From contig JABFYH010000047.1 of the NCBI GenBank assembly GCA_013361335.1, forward strand, positions 1-58,625: DNA of 58,625 nt, read 5' to 3'. The position numbers and the translations under genes are program-made. The stretch's first letter is position 1; each line of letters starts with the position of its first letter. A model generated the notes under the pieces. The model saw only the letters and a program-made list of their open reading frames with translations. It was not told the origin of the DNA and searched no databases. Below are positions 1 through 7,935 of this stretch, one piece after another. Source of the DNA: Gemmatimonadaceae bacterium (lineage in GTDB: Bacteria; Gemmatimonadota; Gemmatimonadetes; Gemmatimonadales; Gemmatimonadaceae).

Positions 1-167
1 GGCGCAGCGCCCGTGGCCGTGCTGGGGGCCGCCGCCGAGGTCGAGGGCGCCGGGGTGCTCGCCGCAGCGGCGTTGGCCGCCGCGGTGTCGGTCGCAGACT
101 TGTTCTCGCCGCCGCAGGCGCCGAGGACCGTCGCGCCCGCGAGGAGTGCAAAACCGTAGAAACGCAT
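1..167 (-). CDS. Lipoprotein, C-terminus outside window
   Basis: The reading frame opens with ATG at 167 (minus strand) and runs off the window edge, leaving about 55 residues. The N-terminus is a short basic stretch (MRFYGF), a hydrophobic core (ALLAGATVLG) and a lipobox VLGAC with Cys at about residue 18, followed by a low-complexity Ala/Ser/Thr/Pro linker. That is typical of an exported lipoprotein whose folded domain lies beyond the visible part. A GGAGG ribosome-binding site sits about 10 nt before the start. A Rex-like palindrome lies about 60 bp upstream, which would fit a redox or respiratory protein such as a cytochrome c, but no heme motif is visible in this fragment. Function is unassigned. 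Confidence 0.65.
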   Translation of the reverse strand, partial: MRFYGFALLAGATVLGACGGENKSATDTAAANAAAASTPAPSTSAAAPSTATGAA

Positions 168-226
168 TTCTGAAGGCCTCCACACACTTTGTCGTTGATT
201 ACCGCCCGACGGGGCCCCGCCGGGTC

Positions 227-244
227 TTGTGAACTTGTTCACAA
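227..244. promoter_or_regulatory. Rex-type operator (TTGTGAA-N4-TTCACAA)
   Basis: A perfect 7+4+7 inverted repeat, TTGTGAA CTTG TTCACAA, extended to 9-bp arms at 226-245. It matches the form TTGTGAA-N4-TTCACAA known for the NADH-sensing repressor Rex. It is about 60 bp upstream of the lipoprotein start at 167 and more than 75 bp upstream of the his promoter, so the lipoprotein gene is the likelier target. A GC-rich near-palindrome (205-224) lies between the operator and the lipoprotein gene. Binding by Rex is inferred from the motif only. Confidence 0.5.
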
Positions 245-322
245 GCGCGCGCCAGCGCAATTCGGCAATCCCCTGACGGCGCCGGCGCGCCGCCTCCCCG
301 CTGCACACGGCGCGCCGCGACG

Positions 323-352
323 TTGACCAGCGTGCGGGTGACCGGTTACCTT
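323..352 (+). promoter_or_regulatory. his operon promoter
   Basis: TTGACC at 323-328 and TACCTT at 347-352 are separated by 18 nt. Transcription would start close to 358-359, that is, at the ATG of the leader peptide, so the leader may be translated from a leaderless transcript. The same TTGACC/TAnnnT pair recurs before rpmH and pyrE. An imperfect inverted repeat (about 338-351) overlaps the -10 box. Confidence 0.55.
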
Positions 353-358
353 CCACCC

Positions 359-442
359 ATGTCGATCGCGTCCGCCGCCCGGCACCATGCGCATCATCAC
401 CACGGCCCGACTGGCCGGGGCGACGCGCACGCGCACGGGTAG
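359..442 (+). CDS. hisL: his operon leader peptide (His-rich, 27 aa)
   Basis: A 27-codon frame, ATG 359 to TAG 440-442, that contains the run HHAHHHH (residues 9-15) and two further His in AHAH near its end: eight His in 27 residues. It lies between the promoter and a perfect Rho-independent terminator (487-512), about 130 bp before hisG. This is the arrangement of histidine transcription attenuators, where ribosome stalling at His codons when His-tRNA is scarce prevents terminator formation. No Shine-Dalgarno precedes the ATG; the -10 box ends 6 nt before it, pointing to leaderless translation. The peptide is too short for ordinary gene callers. The antiterminator pairing is not obvious by eye; a 6-bp stem-loop at 467-482 is a candidate pause or antiterminator element. 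Confidence 0.75.
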   Translation: MSIASAARHHAHHHHGPTGRGDAHAHG

Positions 443-486
443 CGGACCGCTTCACACTCCGCCGCACCGACGCCACCGTCGGCCTG

Positions 487-512
487 GCCCGTCCAATCGG
501 ACGGGCTTTTTT
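487..512 (+). terminator. his attenuator terminator
   Basis: GCCCGTCC (487-494), loop AATC, GGACGGGC (499-506), then six T (507-512): a perfect 8-bp stem followed by a U tract. It lies upstream of hisG and downstream of the His-rich leader peptide, so it would stop transcription before the structural genes. Confidence 0.85.
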
Positions 513-571
513 GTTGCCGGCGGGCGGGATCGCCGCCGGCCCGCTCCCCCTCGAGGCTTCCGGGCCCTTCC

Positions 572-1435
572 ATGCTCCGCATCGCACTTCCCAACAAAGG
601 CCGCCTGTCCGACGAGGCGCGCGAGCTCTTCACCGACGCGGGGCTCGAGATCCGCGCCGCCGGCCCGCGCGCCCTCACCGCGTCGCTCGGCGGCGAGTTC
701 CAGGCGTTGTTCGTACGCGCCCAGGACATCCCCGAGTTCGTCGCCGACGGCGCTGCCGACGCCGGAGTGACCGGCTTCGATCTGGTGCAGGAATCGGGGC
801 GCGCACTCTGCGAGCTGGCCGATCTGGAGTTCGGGCGCTGCCGACTCGCCGTCGCCGCGCGCGACGACAGCGGGATCGCGGCGCTCGACGACATCGTGGA
901 TGGCACGCGCGTCGCCACCGTCTTTCCGCGCATCACCGAGCAGTTCTTTCGCGGGCGGGGGCAGGCGGTGGAGGTGGTGCCGGTCTCCGGCGCGGCGGAG
1001 ATCGCGCCGCACATCGGCATCGCCGACGTCATCGTGGATCTGGTCTCCACCGGCTCGACGCTCCGCGTGAACGGGCTGCACGAGGTGGCGACGGTGCTCG
1101 AGTCGTCGACGCGGCTGATCGCGTCACCGGACGCGCCCAGCGATGGAGCACGCGCCCGCGCGCTCGACGAGCTGGTGGCCGCCCTGAACAGCGTGATCGC
1201 CGCGCGCGGCAAGCGTTACGTGATGGCCAACGTGCCGCGCGCGCGGCTCGACGCGGTGAAGCGCGTCATTCCCGGCCTCAACGGGCCCACCGTCATCGAC
1301 ATCATGAATGGTGGCGCCTTCGTGGCAGTGCACGCCGTCGTGACGGCCGCCACGATCTATCGCACCATCGCCGACCTCAAGGCGCTCGGCGCCGAGGGAA
1401 TTCTGGTGACGCGCATCGAGCGGTTGATGGCATGA
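572..1435 (+). CDS. hisG: ATP phosphoribosyltransferase, long form
   Basis: Catalyses the first committed step of histidine synthesis: ATP + PRPP to phosphoribosyl-ATP. At 287 residues it has the length of the long, homohexameric form. It starts MLRIALPNKGRL, the conserved N-terminal substrate-binding segment. The PRPP-binding segment VDLVSTGSTLRVNGL lies at about 154-168. The C-terminal part (about 215-287) resembles the ACT-like HisG_C domain that mediates feedback inhibition by histidine, so no HisZ partner is needed. It is the first structural gene after the attenuator. No strong Shine-Dalgarno precedes ATG 572, but the family N-terminus fixes this start. Its TGA overlaps the hisD ATG (ATGA). 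Confidence 0.95.
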   Translation: MLRIALPNKGRLSDEARELFTDAGLEIRAAGPRALTASLGGEFQALFVRAQDIPEFVADGAADAGVTGFDLVQESGRALCELADLEFGRCRLAVAARDDSGIAALDDIVDGTRVATVFPRITEQFFRGRGQAVEVVPVSGAAEIAPHIGIADVIVDLVSTGSTLRVNGLHEVATVLESSTRLIASPDAPSDGARARALDELVAALNSVIAARGKRYVMANVPRARLDAVKRVIPGLNGPTVIDIMNGGAFVAVHAVVTAATIYRTIADLKALGAEGILVTRIERLMA

Positions 1436-2760
1436 GCGTCTCGACTTCCAGGGGCACTGTATTGCGCTGGCAGGGGGCGATCGCAGCGCTGTCCGCTGAC
1501 GACCGGCGCATGTTGTTCGACCGGATCATCGGTGCGAGAGGCGTACAGGAGCGCACCGCCGACATCGTGGCGCGGGTGCGGCGCGAGGGCGATGTCGCGC
1601 TGCGCGCCCTCGCGCGGGAGCTCGATGGGGCCGCGCTCGACTCCCTGGAGGTGCCACGTCGGGAATGGACGCGGGCGCTCGCTGCGCTCGACCCGGCACT
1701 GCGCCGCGCGATGGAGCGCTCCGCGGCCAACATCGAGCGTGTGCATCGTGCGCTCCTGCCCGTCACCCAGGAAACCGAGACTGAGCCAGGTATCACGGTC
1801 GGGCGGCGTCCCGATCCACTCCAGCGCGTGGGGGTGTACGCGCCGGGTGGGGCGGCCGCGTATCCCAGCAGCGTGCTGATGGGCGTCGTGCCGGCGCGCG
1901 TGGCCGGCGTCGAGGAGATCGTCCTGTGCTCGCCGCCCGGACGGAGCGGTCGGCCGGCCGACGTCGTGCTCGCGGCTGCGTCGCTCGGTGGAGTGTCGCG
2001 CGTCTTCGCGCTGGGCGGCGCGGGCGCCATCGCGGCCATGGCGTACGGCACGGAAAGCGTGCCCCGCGTCGACCGGATCGTCGGACCCGGAAACGCGTAC
2101 GTCGCGGAAGCCAAGCTGCAGGTCGCGACCGTGGTGGGCATCGACTCGCCGGCCGGTCCGAGCGAGCTCCTCGTGCTCGCCGACGACTCGGCGGATCCCG
2201 TGCTCGTTGCCCGTGAGCTCCTGGCGCAGGCCGAACATGATCCACTCGCCGCCGTCGTCGCGGTGACGACGAGTGCGCGGGCGGCGGAGGACATCCAGCG
2301 CGCGTTGTCGGAACAGCTGCCCGCGCAGCCGCGCCACGGCATCTGCGCGGCCGCGCTCGCAGGGCAGGGGGCCGTGCTCTATGCGGAGTCACTCGACGAC
2401 GCCATCGCCTTCGCGAACGCGTACGCGCCGGAGCACCTCCTCCTGGTCGTTCGCGAGGCGGACCGCGTGCTGGCGCGGCTGCGCCACGCGGGCACCGTGT
2501 TCGTCGGCGCCAGTGCATCGGTCGCCTTCGGCGATTACATGACCGGCGCGAATCACGTGCTGCCCACCGGAGGGCTCGCGCGCTCGTACTCAGGCCTGTC
2601 CACCCTCGACTTCGTGCGGTGGACCACGTACCAACGAGTGTCGCCCGCGGCGGCCGCGCGTCTCGCGTCCGATGTCGCCGTCTTTGCCGACGCGGAAGGG
2701 CTGCCGGGACACGCGATGGCCGCACGGGCCTGGAGTGCCGAGGCGGGAGGTGCGGCATGA
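1432..2760 (+). CDS. hisD: Histidinol dehydrogenase
   Basis: Zinc- and NAD-dependent enzyme oxidising histidinol to histidine, the last two steps of the pathway. The product is 442 residues, usual for the family. The signature GPGNAYVAEAKLQV is at about 218-231; YAPEHLLLV, with the catalytic Glu-His, is at about 331-339; and FGDYMTGANHVLPTGG follows. The start is ATG 1432, in a 4-nt ATGA overlap with hisG. The frame happens to be open far upstream, which is only GC-rich coincidence. The stop overlaps the hisC start by 4 nt, so translation is probably coupled along the operon. Confidence 0.95.
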   Translation: MSVSTSRGTVLRWQGAIAALSADDRRMLFDRIIGARGVQERTADIVARVRREGDVALRALARELDGAALDSLEVPRREWTRALAALDPALRRAMERSAANIERVHRALLPVTQETETEPGITVGRRPDPLQRVGVYAPGGAAAYPSSVLMGVVPARVAGVEEIVLCSPPGRSGRPADVVLAAASLGGVSRVFALGGAGAIAAMAYGTESVPRVDRIVGPGNAYVAEAKLQVATVVGIDSPAGPSELLVLADDSADPVLVARELLAQAEHDPLAAVVAVTTSARAAEDIQRALSEQLPAQPRHGICAAALAGQGAVLYAESLDDAIAFANAYAPEHLLLVVREADRVLARLRHAGTVFVGASASVAFGDYMTGANHVLPTGGLARSYSGLSTLDFVRWTTYQRVSPAAAARLASDVAVFADAEGLPGHAMAARAWSAEAGGAA

Positions 2761-3860
2761 GCGCCGACGCGGTGCGCCTGATGGCCCGCCCCGAGATCAG
2801 CGTGCTGCCGCTGTACGCGCCGGACCTCGCCGAGTGTGCGGTGGACGTGAGCGACAACACCAACCTGTGGGGGATGCCGCCGGCGGCGCGGCGCGTCCTC
2901 GCCGACGCGCCGATGTCGGCCGCGGCGCGTTACCCCTCGCTCTACGGAGCGCCGCTGCGCGAGGCAGTGCTGCGGTATCTGGAGCTCTCCAGCGCACCGG
3001 CGATCGGTGTGGTGACCGGGTGCGGCTCGGACGACGTGATCGACGCCACGATGCGCGCCTTCGGCGGGCCGGGCGATCGCGTCGCCTTCTCGGCGCCCTC
3101 CTTCTCGATGATCCCGACCTTCGCGCGGCTCAACGGGCTCGAGCCGGTGTCGATCCCGCTCACCGACAGCTTCGATGTGGACGCCGAACGCCTCGTCGAT
3201 CTCGGGGCGAAGATCACCTATCTGTGCACCCCGAACAATCCGACGGCCACGCTGCTTTCGCGGAGCGCGGTGGAGTACGTCGTCACGCATGCGCGCGGCG
3301 TGGTGCTCCTGGACGAAGCCTACGCGGAGTTCGCGCCGGAAACCTTCGTGGACCTGACGATGCGCGCCGAGCGGGTGCTCGTCACCCGAACCTTCTCCAA
3401 GGCCTTCGGTCTGGCCGGACTGCGCGTGGGCTACGGCGTCGGCGGCGCCGACCTCGTGAGCATGGTGGAGCGCGCCCGCGGCCCGTACAAGGTCAACGCG
3501 CTGGCGGAGCGCGCCGCGCTGGCGGCACTCGATCCCGCGGACGACGCGCTGGGGTGGGTCCACGCCCATGCAGCGCTCGCCGTGCAGAACCGCGAGCGCA
3601 TGCGAACTGCCTTGTACGAGATCGGCCTCGCCCCGTTGCCCTCGGCCGCGAACTTCCTGTTCGTGCCCACGGCCCGCGCCCGGCTGCTGGCGAGCGCGCT
3701 GCGCAAGCGTGGCGTGCTGGTGCGCGCCTTCACCGGCCTGCCCACGGCCCTCCCGGCGCTTGCCGCCGCGGGCGGTGCGGCGTTGCGGATCGGCATCGGT
3801 CCCTGGGAGATGATGCAGTCGGTGCTCGACGGCCTCGCCGAGGCGACCGCATGCGAGTGA
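2757..3860 (+). CDS. hisC: Histidinol-phosphate aminotransferase
   Basis: PLP-dependent class I/II aminotransferase that converts imidazole-acetol phosphate and glutamate to histidinol phosphate and 2-oxoglutarate. The product is 367 residues. Visible motifs are TPNNPTA (about 157-163), DEAYAEF (about 184-190) and the Schiff-base lysine in TRTFSKAFGLAG (about 209-220), followed by LRVGYG. ATG 2757 overlaps the hisD stop (ATGA); the frame is open upstream but family length supports this start. The 3' end overlaps hisH by 10 nt. Operon position makes HisC the firm choice over other aminotransferases of the family. Confidence 0.93.
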   Translation: MSADAVRLMARPEISVLPLYAPDLAECAVDVSDNTNLWGMPPAARRVLADAPMSAAARYPSLYGAPLREAVLRYLELSSAPAIGVVTGCGSDDVIDATMRAFGGPGDRVAFSAPSFSMIPTFARLNGLEPVSIPLTDSFDVDAERLVDLGAKITYLCTPNNPTATLLSRSAVEYVVTHARGVVLLDEAYAEFAPETFVDLTMRAERVLVTRTFSKAFGLAGLRVGYGVGGADLVSMVERARGPYKVNALAERAALAALDPADDALGWVHAHAALAVQNRERMRTALYEIGLAPLPSAANFLFVPTARARLLASALRKRGVLVRAFTGLPTALPALAAAGGAALRIGIGPWEMMQSVLDGLAEATACE

Positions 3861-4468
3861 TCGTGTTCGACTACGGCGCGGGCAACCTGCATTCGCTGGT
3901 GAAGGCGCTCGAGAGCGCCTATGTCGAGGTGGGCGTCGAGACCGATCCGGTGCGCGCGGTGGCGCGTACGACGGACGTGCTCGTGCTCCCGGGCGTGGGC
4001 GCGTTCGGTGCGGCCGCCGAGCGCCTCGCGCCGGGTCGCGACGCCATGCGCGCCGCCATCGCCGACGGGCTGCCCACAATCGGCATTTGCCTGGGGATGC
4101 AGCTGCTGTTCGACGGCAGCGACGAAGGTACGGGCGCAGGATTGGGGGTGATTCCCGGACGGGTCACCCGGCTCCATGCGGCGCGGGTGCCCCAGATCGG
4201 GTGGAACGAGGTGACGCCCGTCTCGGCCGATCCCCTGTTCGCCTCGGCACCGGTGCCGATGGCCTACTATGCCAACAGCTACGTCTGCCGGCCGGTGTCC
4301 GCCGCTGCCGTCCTGGCCTGGACGGAGCACGAGGGCGACCGCTTTCCGGCCGCAGTGCGAGCGGGACGCGCGGTCGGCGTGCAGTTTCATCCCGAGAAGA
4401 GCTCGGCGCCGGGCGTTGCCTTTCTGCACGCCTTCCTGCGCGATGCCCGTACGACGGAGAGATCGTGA
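3851..4468 (+). CDS. hisH: Imidazole glycerol phosphate synthase, glutaminase subunit
   Basis: Class I glutamine amidotransferase subunit that hydrolyses glutamine and channels ammonia to HisF. It has 205 residues. The N-terminus VIVFDYGAGNLHSL is the conserved start of the family. The nucleophilic Cys is in GICLGMQLLFDGS (about residue 80), and the His-Glu of the triad are in VQFHPEKS (about 178-185). The start overlaps hisC by 10 nt and the stop overlaps the GTG of hisA. Its partner HisF is encoded three genes downstream. Confidence 0.95.
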   Translation: MRVIVFDYGAGNLHSLVKALESAYVEVGVETDPVRAVARTTDVLVLPGVGAFGAAAERLAPGRDAMRAAIADGLPTIGICLGMQLLFDGSDEGTGAGLGVIPGRVTRLHAARVPQIGWNEVTPVSADPLFASAPVPMAYYANSYVCRPVSAAAVLAWTEHEGDRFPAAVRAGRAVGVQFHPEKSSAPGVAFLHAFLRDARTTERS

Positions 4469-5178
4469 TCGCCATTCCCGCCGTGGACCTGCGCGACGGC
4501 GCCTGCGTGCAGCTGGTCGGTGGCTCGTACAAGGAGGAGCGCATTCGCCTCGAGAATCCCGTCGAGGTGGCCCGCTCCTGGGAGCATTTCGGCTTCAGCC
4601 GACTGCACGTGGTGGATCTCGACGCGGCCACCGGGCGCGGCTCCAACCGATCCATCGTGCGCTCCATCCTCGAGGAATCTCAGGTGCCCGTGCAGGTCGG
4701 CGGCGGCATCCGCTCCGGCGATCTCGTGGAGGAGCTGCTCGACGCGGGCGCGACGCAGGTGATCGTCGGCACGCGAGCGCTGGAGGAGCTGGAGTGGCTG
4801 GCCGGCATCGCCGGCAGCCGCCCCGGCGAGATCATCGTGGCGTGCGACGTTCGCGAGCGGCGGGTCACGACGCGAGGCTGGGTTCGCACACTCCCGCTCG
4901 ACATCCTCGATGCCGTGGACGAGCTGAACGCGCTCCCGCTCGGCGGGTTGCTCGTCACGGCGGTGCACCGTGAAGGCCAGCTCCAGGGGACCGACCTGCC
5001 GCTCATGGAAGACGTGGCCGAGGCGTCGCACGTGCCCGTGTATGCGTCGGGTGGCGTGTCGTCGATGCAGGATCTCCGCGCGCTGGAGCATCGCGGCATC
5101 GCCGGCGCGGTCATCGGCATGGCGCTCTACACCGGCGTGCTGGATCCCACGGTCGTCGCGGGAGAGTTCCGCGAGTGA
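4465..5178 (+). CDS. hisA: ProFAR isomerase
   Basis: TIM-barrel isomerase that opens the ribose ring of ProFAR (Amadori rearrangement). It has 237 residues with a GTG start at 4465 overlapping the hisH TGA (GTGA). The N-terminal catalytic Asp is in IPAVDLRDG (residue 7-8 region). The phosphate-binding motif VQVGGGIRS is at about 74-82, and a second acidic residue is in VACDVRERRV (about 127). The C-terminal phosphate loop is YASGGVSSMQDL. HisF, its paralogue, is two genes downstream. Confidence 0.94.
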   Translation: MIAIPAVDLRDGACVQLVGGSYKEERIRLENPVEVARSWEHFGFSRLHVVDLDAATGRGSNRSIVRSILEESQVPVQVGGGIRSGDLVEELLDAGATQVIVGTRALEELEWLAGIAGSRPGEIIVACDVRERRVTTRGWVRTLPLDILDAVDELNALPLGGLLVTAVHREGQLQGTDLPLMEDVAEASHVPVYASGGVSSMQDLRALEHRGIAGAVIGMALYTGVLDPTVVAGEFRE

Positions 5179-5203
5179 CGCTCACCTTCATCTGGCCCCT
5201 GTC

Positions 5204-5749
5204 ATGACCGTCGTCGTTCGCGAGACCAAGGAGACCACCATCCGCTGCGAGATCGTGCGCGGGACGGGGCGAGGCACCATTGCGACCGGGGTGGCCTTTC
5301 TCGATCACATGCTGGTCACCTTCGCCCGGTACAGTGGGCTCGACGTCACCGTCCAGGCGACGGGCGACCTGTCGCATCACCTGATCGAGGACGTCGCGAT
5401 CTGTGTGGGCGCGGCGATCGCCGCCACGCTGCCCGCGACGGCGGCGCGCTACGGCGACCGCACGATCCCGATGGACGATGCCCTCGTCCACTGTGCGCTC
5501 GATCTCGGCGGCCGCGCATACTACCGGGGGCCGATCCCGAGCTCGCTGTACGACCACTGGATGCGCTCGTTCAGCGAGCACGCGCGCGCCACGCTCCACC
5601 TGCGCGTGCTGCGCGGGCGCGATCGACACCACGTCGTCGAGGCGGCGTTCAAGGCGCTCGGCCTCGCCGTGCGCGATGCGTTCGTCGAGTCCGGCGCCGT
5701 GTTCAGCACCAAGGGCGGGGTCGCGCTGCGCGTGGAGACGGACGGCTGA
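5204..5749 (+). CDS. hisB: Imidazoleglycerol-phosphate dehydratase
   Basis: Manganese-dependent dehydratase that makes imidazole-acetol phosphate. It has 181 residues, somewhat short for the usual ~195, and is monofunctional; the phosphatase step is assigned to hisN. Metal-binding motifs are present: FLDHML (about 32-37), HHLIED (about 57-62; most relatives have HHTVED preceded by an extra Asp pair) and RHHVVEAAFKALG (about 144-156). The replacement of the usual IDDHHT by LSHHL is a notable local divergence. ATG 5204 is the first in-frame start after the hisA stop. The stop overlaps the hisF ATG. Confidence 0.92.
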   Translation: MTVVVRETKETTIRCEIVRGTGRGTIATGVAFLDHMLVTFARYSGLDVTVQATGDLSHHLIEDVAICVGAAIAATLPATAARYGDRTIPMDDALVHCALDLGGRAYYRGPIPSSLYDHWMRSFSEHARATLHLRVLRGRDRHHVVEAAFKALGLAVRDAFVESGAVFSTKGGVALRVETDG

Positions 5750-6510
5750 TGCTCACGCGACGGGTCGTCGTCTGCCTGGACGTACAAGGGGGACGTGTCG
5801 TGAAGGGCACGCAGTTCGTGAACCTGCGCGACGTGGGTGATCCCGTGGAGCTCGCGACGCGCTACGAGCGCGAGGGCGCCGACGAGATCGTCTTCCTCGA
5901 TATCTCGGCGAGCGCGGAGGAGCGAGGCACGCTCCTCGACGTGGCCCGCCGGACGGCCGAGCGCCTGTTCGTGCCGCTGACCATCGGCGGCGGCATCCGG
6001 TCGGCCGACGACGTGGGGGCCGCGCTTCGCGCAGGCGCCGACAAGGTGAGCATCAACTCGGCGGCGGTCGCCCGGCCGGCGGTGCTCACCGAGGCGGCGG
6101 AGCGATTCGGCGCCCAGTGCGTGGTGGCGAGCATCGACGCGAAATGGAATGGCGGCGCTGGTTGGCGGGTGTACGTGAAGGGGGGCCGCGAGGCCACCGC
6201 GCTCGACGTCGTCGACTGGGCAGTCGAGTGCGTGCGGCGTGGGGCGGGCGAGATCCTGCTCACCAGCATCGATCGCGACGGCGCGCGCACCGGCTACGAC
6301 CTCGAGCTCACGCGGGTGGTGGCGCAGGCGGTGCACGTCCCCGTCGTAGCCTCCGGCGGTGCGGGAAGCGCGGCCGACGTCTGCGCCGTGCTCGATCGCG
6401 GCGGCGCGGATGCGGCGCTGCTCGCCGGCATCCTGCACGACGGCGTGACCACCGTGGGCGCTGTCAAGCAGGCGATGCGCACCGCCTGCCTTCCGGTGCG
6501 CGCCGCGTGA
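5749..6510 (+). CDS. hisF: Imidazole glycerol phosphate synthase, cyclase subunit
   Basis: TIM-barrel cyclase subunit that combines PRFAR with ammonia from HisH to give imidazole glycerol phosphate and AICAR. It has 253 residues. The catalytic Asp is in VVCLDVQGGRVVKG (about residue 11) and the second Asp in LLTSIDRDGARTGYD (about 175). Phosphate loops are IGGGIRS (about 79-85) and VASGGAGS. The VKGTQF segment is a minor variant of the usual VKGVQF. ATG 5749 shares one base with the hisB stop. Confidence 0.95.
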   Translation: MLTRRVVVCLDVQGGRVVKGTQFVNLRDVGDPVELATRYEREGADEIVFLDISASAEERGTLLDVARRTAERLFVPLTIGGGIRSADDVGAALRAGADKVSINSAAVARPAVLTEAAERFGAQCVVASIDAKWNGGAGWRVYVKGGREATALDVVDWAVECVRRGAGEILLTSIDRDGARTGYDLELTRVVAQAVHVPVVASGGAGSAADVCAVLDRGGADAALLAGILHDGVTTVGAVKQAMRTACLPVRAA

Positions 6511-6515
6511 CGGGC

Positions 6516-7295
6516 ATGAGCAGTCTCGACACCCGGGTCGCGCCGGCCGCGGAGCTCGCACGGCTCACCGGCGACATCGCGCTGCGGCACTATCGCTCGC
6601 GGCTGGTCGTCGAGACGAAGGCCGACGGCTCGCCGGTGACGGTGGCGGATCGGGCCGCCGAGGAGGCAGCACGCGACTGGGTGCGCCGTCTATTTCCCGA
6701 CGATGGGATCCTGGGGGAGGAGCTTGGCGAAGAACGGCCGGACGCTCGCCGGCGGTGGGTGATCGATCCGATCGATGGAACGAAGGCGTTCGTGCGCGGC
6801 GTTCCGCTGTGGGGGTCGCTCGTCGCGCTGTGCGAGGGGGAGACGGTGTTGGCCGGCGCGGCGTATTTTCCCGCCGTCGGTGAGCTGCTCGCCGCGGCGC
6901 CGGGCGCGGGGTGCTGGCATAACGGCAGCCGGTGCGCGGTGTCGTCGGTCGACTCGTTGGCCCACGCCACGGTGCTCACCACCGACTCGCGGTTTGGCGA
7001 GCGGCCGGCACGGCGCGCGGGATGGGAGCGCCTCGCCGCGGCGGCGTCCGTCGCCCGGACCTGGGGCGACTGCTTCGGCTATCTGCTCGTGGCCACCGGG
7101 CGGGCGGAGCTGATGTGCGATGCCATCCTGTCGCCGTGGGACGCGGCGGCCTTCCAACCGATCATTCGCGAGGCCGGCGGCGTGTTCACCGATTGGGACG
7201 GACGCGATACCGCCTTCGGTGCCAGCGCCGTCGCGACCAATCGCGCCCTGAGCGCCGCGATGCGCGCGGTGCTCGCCGACCCCTCCGGAGGGTGA
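6516..7295 (+). CDS. hisN: Inositol-monophosphatase-type histidinol phosphatase
   Basis: A 259-residue member of the inositol monophosphatase superfamily inside the his operon, so most likely the histidinol-phosphate phosphatase HisN. Metal-binding motifs are GEELGEE (about 67-73), [15 protein letters not shown] (about 82-96, the DPxDGT signature) and [11 protein letters not shown] (about 205-215). It lies 5 nt after hisF and 1 nt before hisIE. This explains why hisB is monofunctional. Activity on other sugar phosphates cannot be excluded from sequence alone. Confidence 0.88.
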   Translation: MSSLDTRVAPAAELARLTGDIALRHYRSRLVVETKADGSPVTVADRAAEEAARDWVRRLFPDDGILGEELGEERPDARRRWVIDPIDGTKAFVRGVPLWGSLVALCEGETVLAGAAYFPAVGELLAAAPGAGCWHNGSRCAVSSVDSLAHATVLTTDSRFGERPARRAGWERLAAAASVARTWGDCFGYLLVATGRAELMCDAILSPWDAAAFQPIIREAGGVFTDWDGRDTAFGASAVATNRALSAAMRAVLADPSGG

Positions 7296-7296
7296 G

Positions 7297-7917
7297 ATGC
7301 TCGACCTCGACGCGCTGAACTTCGACAAGGGGCAGGGCACCGTCACCGTGATCGCCCAGGATGCGGCGACCGGTGTCGTTCTCATGGTCGCCGCTGCCGA
7401 TCGCGAGGCGCTCGCCCGCACGCTCGCGACCGGCGAGATGCACTACCGCTCGCGGACGCGTGGGCTGTGGCACAAGGGAGCGACGAGCGGCAACGTGCAG
7501 CGCGTGGTCGCGCTCAGCGCCGATTGCGACGGCGACGCCGTGCTCGCCCGCGTGACACCGGCCGGCCCGGCGTGCCACACCGGATCGGTCTCCTGCTTCG
7601 GCCCCGGGGCGCTCGCGCCGGATGCGCTGGCCGCGCTCGATGCGACGATCGCCACGCGAAGCGCGATTCCCGTCGGGGAGCGCGAGGCGCCCAGCTACAC
7701 CCGCCGCCTGCTCGCCGATCGCAACCTGCGGCTCAAGAAGCTGGGCGAGGAGTCGGCCGAGCTGGTCACCGCCTGCGCCGACAATGACGCCGCGCGCGTG
7801 CGCGAGGAGGTCGCCGATCTCATGTACCATGCGCTCGTGGCGCTGCGCGCCGCCGGGGGAACGCTGGACGAGGTCCGCCAGGTCCTGGCGACGCGCGCAG
7901 CCCGGCCGGCGCGGTAG
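7297..7917 (+). CDS. hisI: Phosphoribosyl-AMP cyclohydrolase / phosphoribosyl-ATP pyrophosphatase
   Basis: Bifunctional HisIE of 206 residues. The N-terminal HisI half (about 1-105) carries the zinc/magnesium motif [14 protein letters not shown] and the later Cys pair in ACHTGSVSC, and opens the AMP ring. The C-terminal HisE half (about 115-206) has the MazG-like helices [16 protein letters not shown] and [14 protein letters not shown] that bind Mg-pyrophosphate. It is the last gene of the his operon; the next gene is convergent and starts its 3' end 18 nt further on. No clear terminator is visible in that gap. Confidence 0.94.
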   Translation: MLDLDALNFDKGQGTVTVIAQDAATGVVLMVAAADREALARTLATGEMHYRSRTRGLWHKGATSGNVQRVVALSADCDGDAVLARVTPAGPACHTGSVSCFGPGALAPDALAALDATIATRSAIPVGEREAPSYTRRLLADRNLRLKKLGEESAELVTACADNDAARVREEVADLMYHALVALRAAGGTLDEVRQVLATRAARPAR

Positions 7918-7935
7918 CGCCGGACCGTCGATCGG

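Noticed and set aside
387-770. 127-codon plus-strand frame covering the his leader
   Set aside because: It runs through the attenuator terminator and into hisG in another frame and has Arg/Pro/Ser-rich low complexity; the His-rich 27-codon frame fits the context.
511-1431. Upstream extension of hisD through hisG
   Set aside because: The extension is only an open shadow frame of hisG; HisD family length and the ATGA overlap support ATG 1432.
2553-4079. Long antisense open frame opposite hisC/hisH (and similar long antisense frames, e.g. 12378-14645, 37672-38802, 56858-58606)
   Set aside because: They mirror well-identified genes, have Arg/Gly/Ala-rich low-complexity translations without motifs, and are expected from third-position GC in a GC-rich genome.
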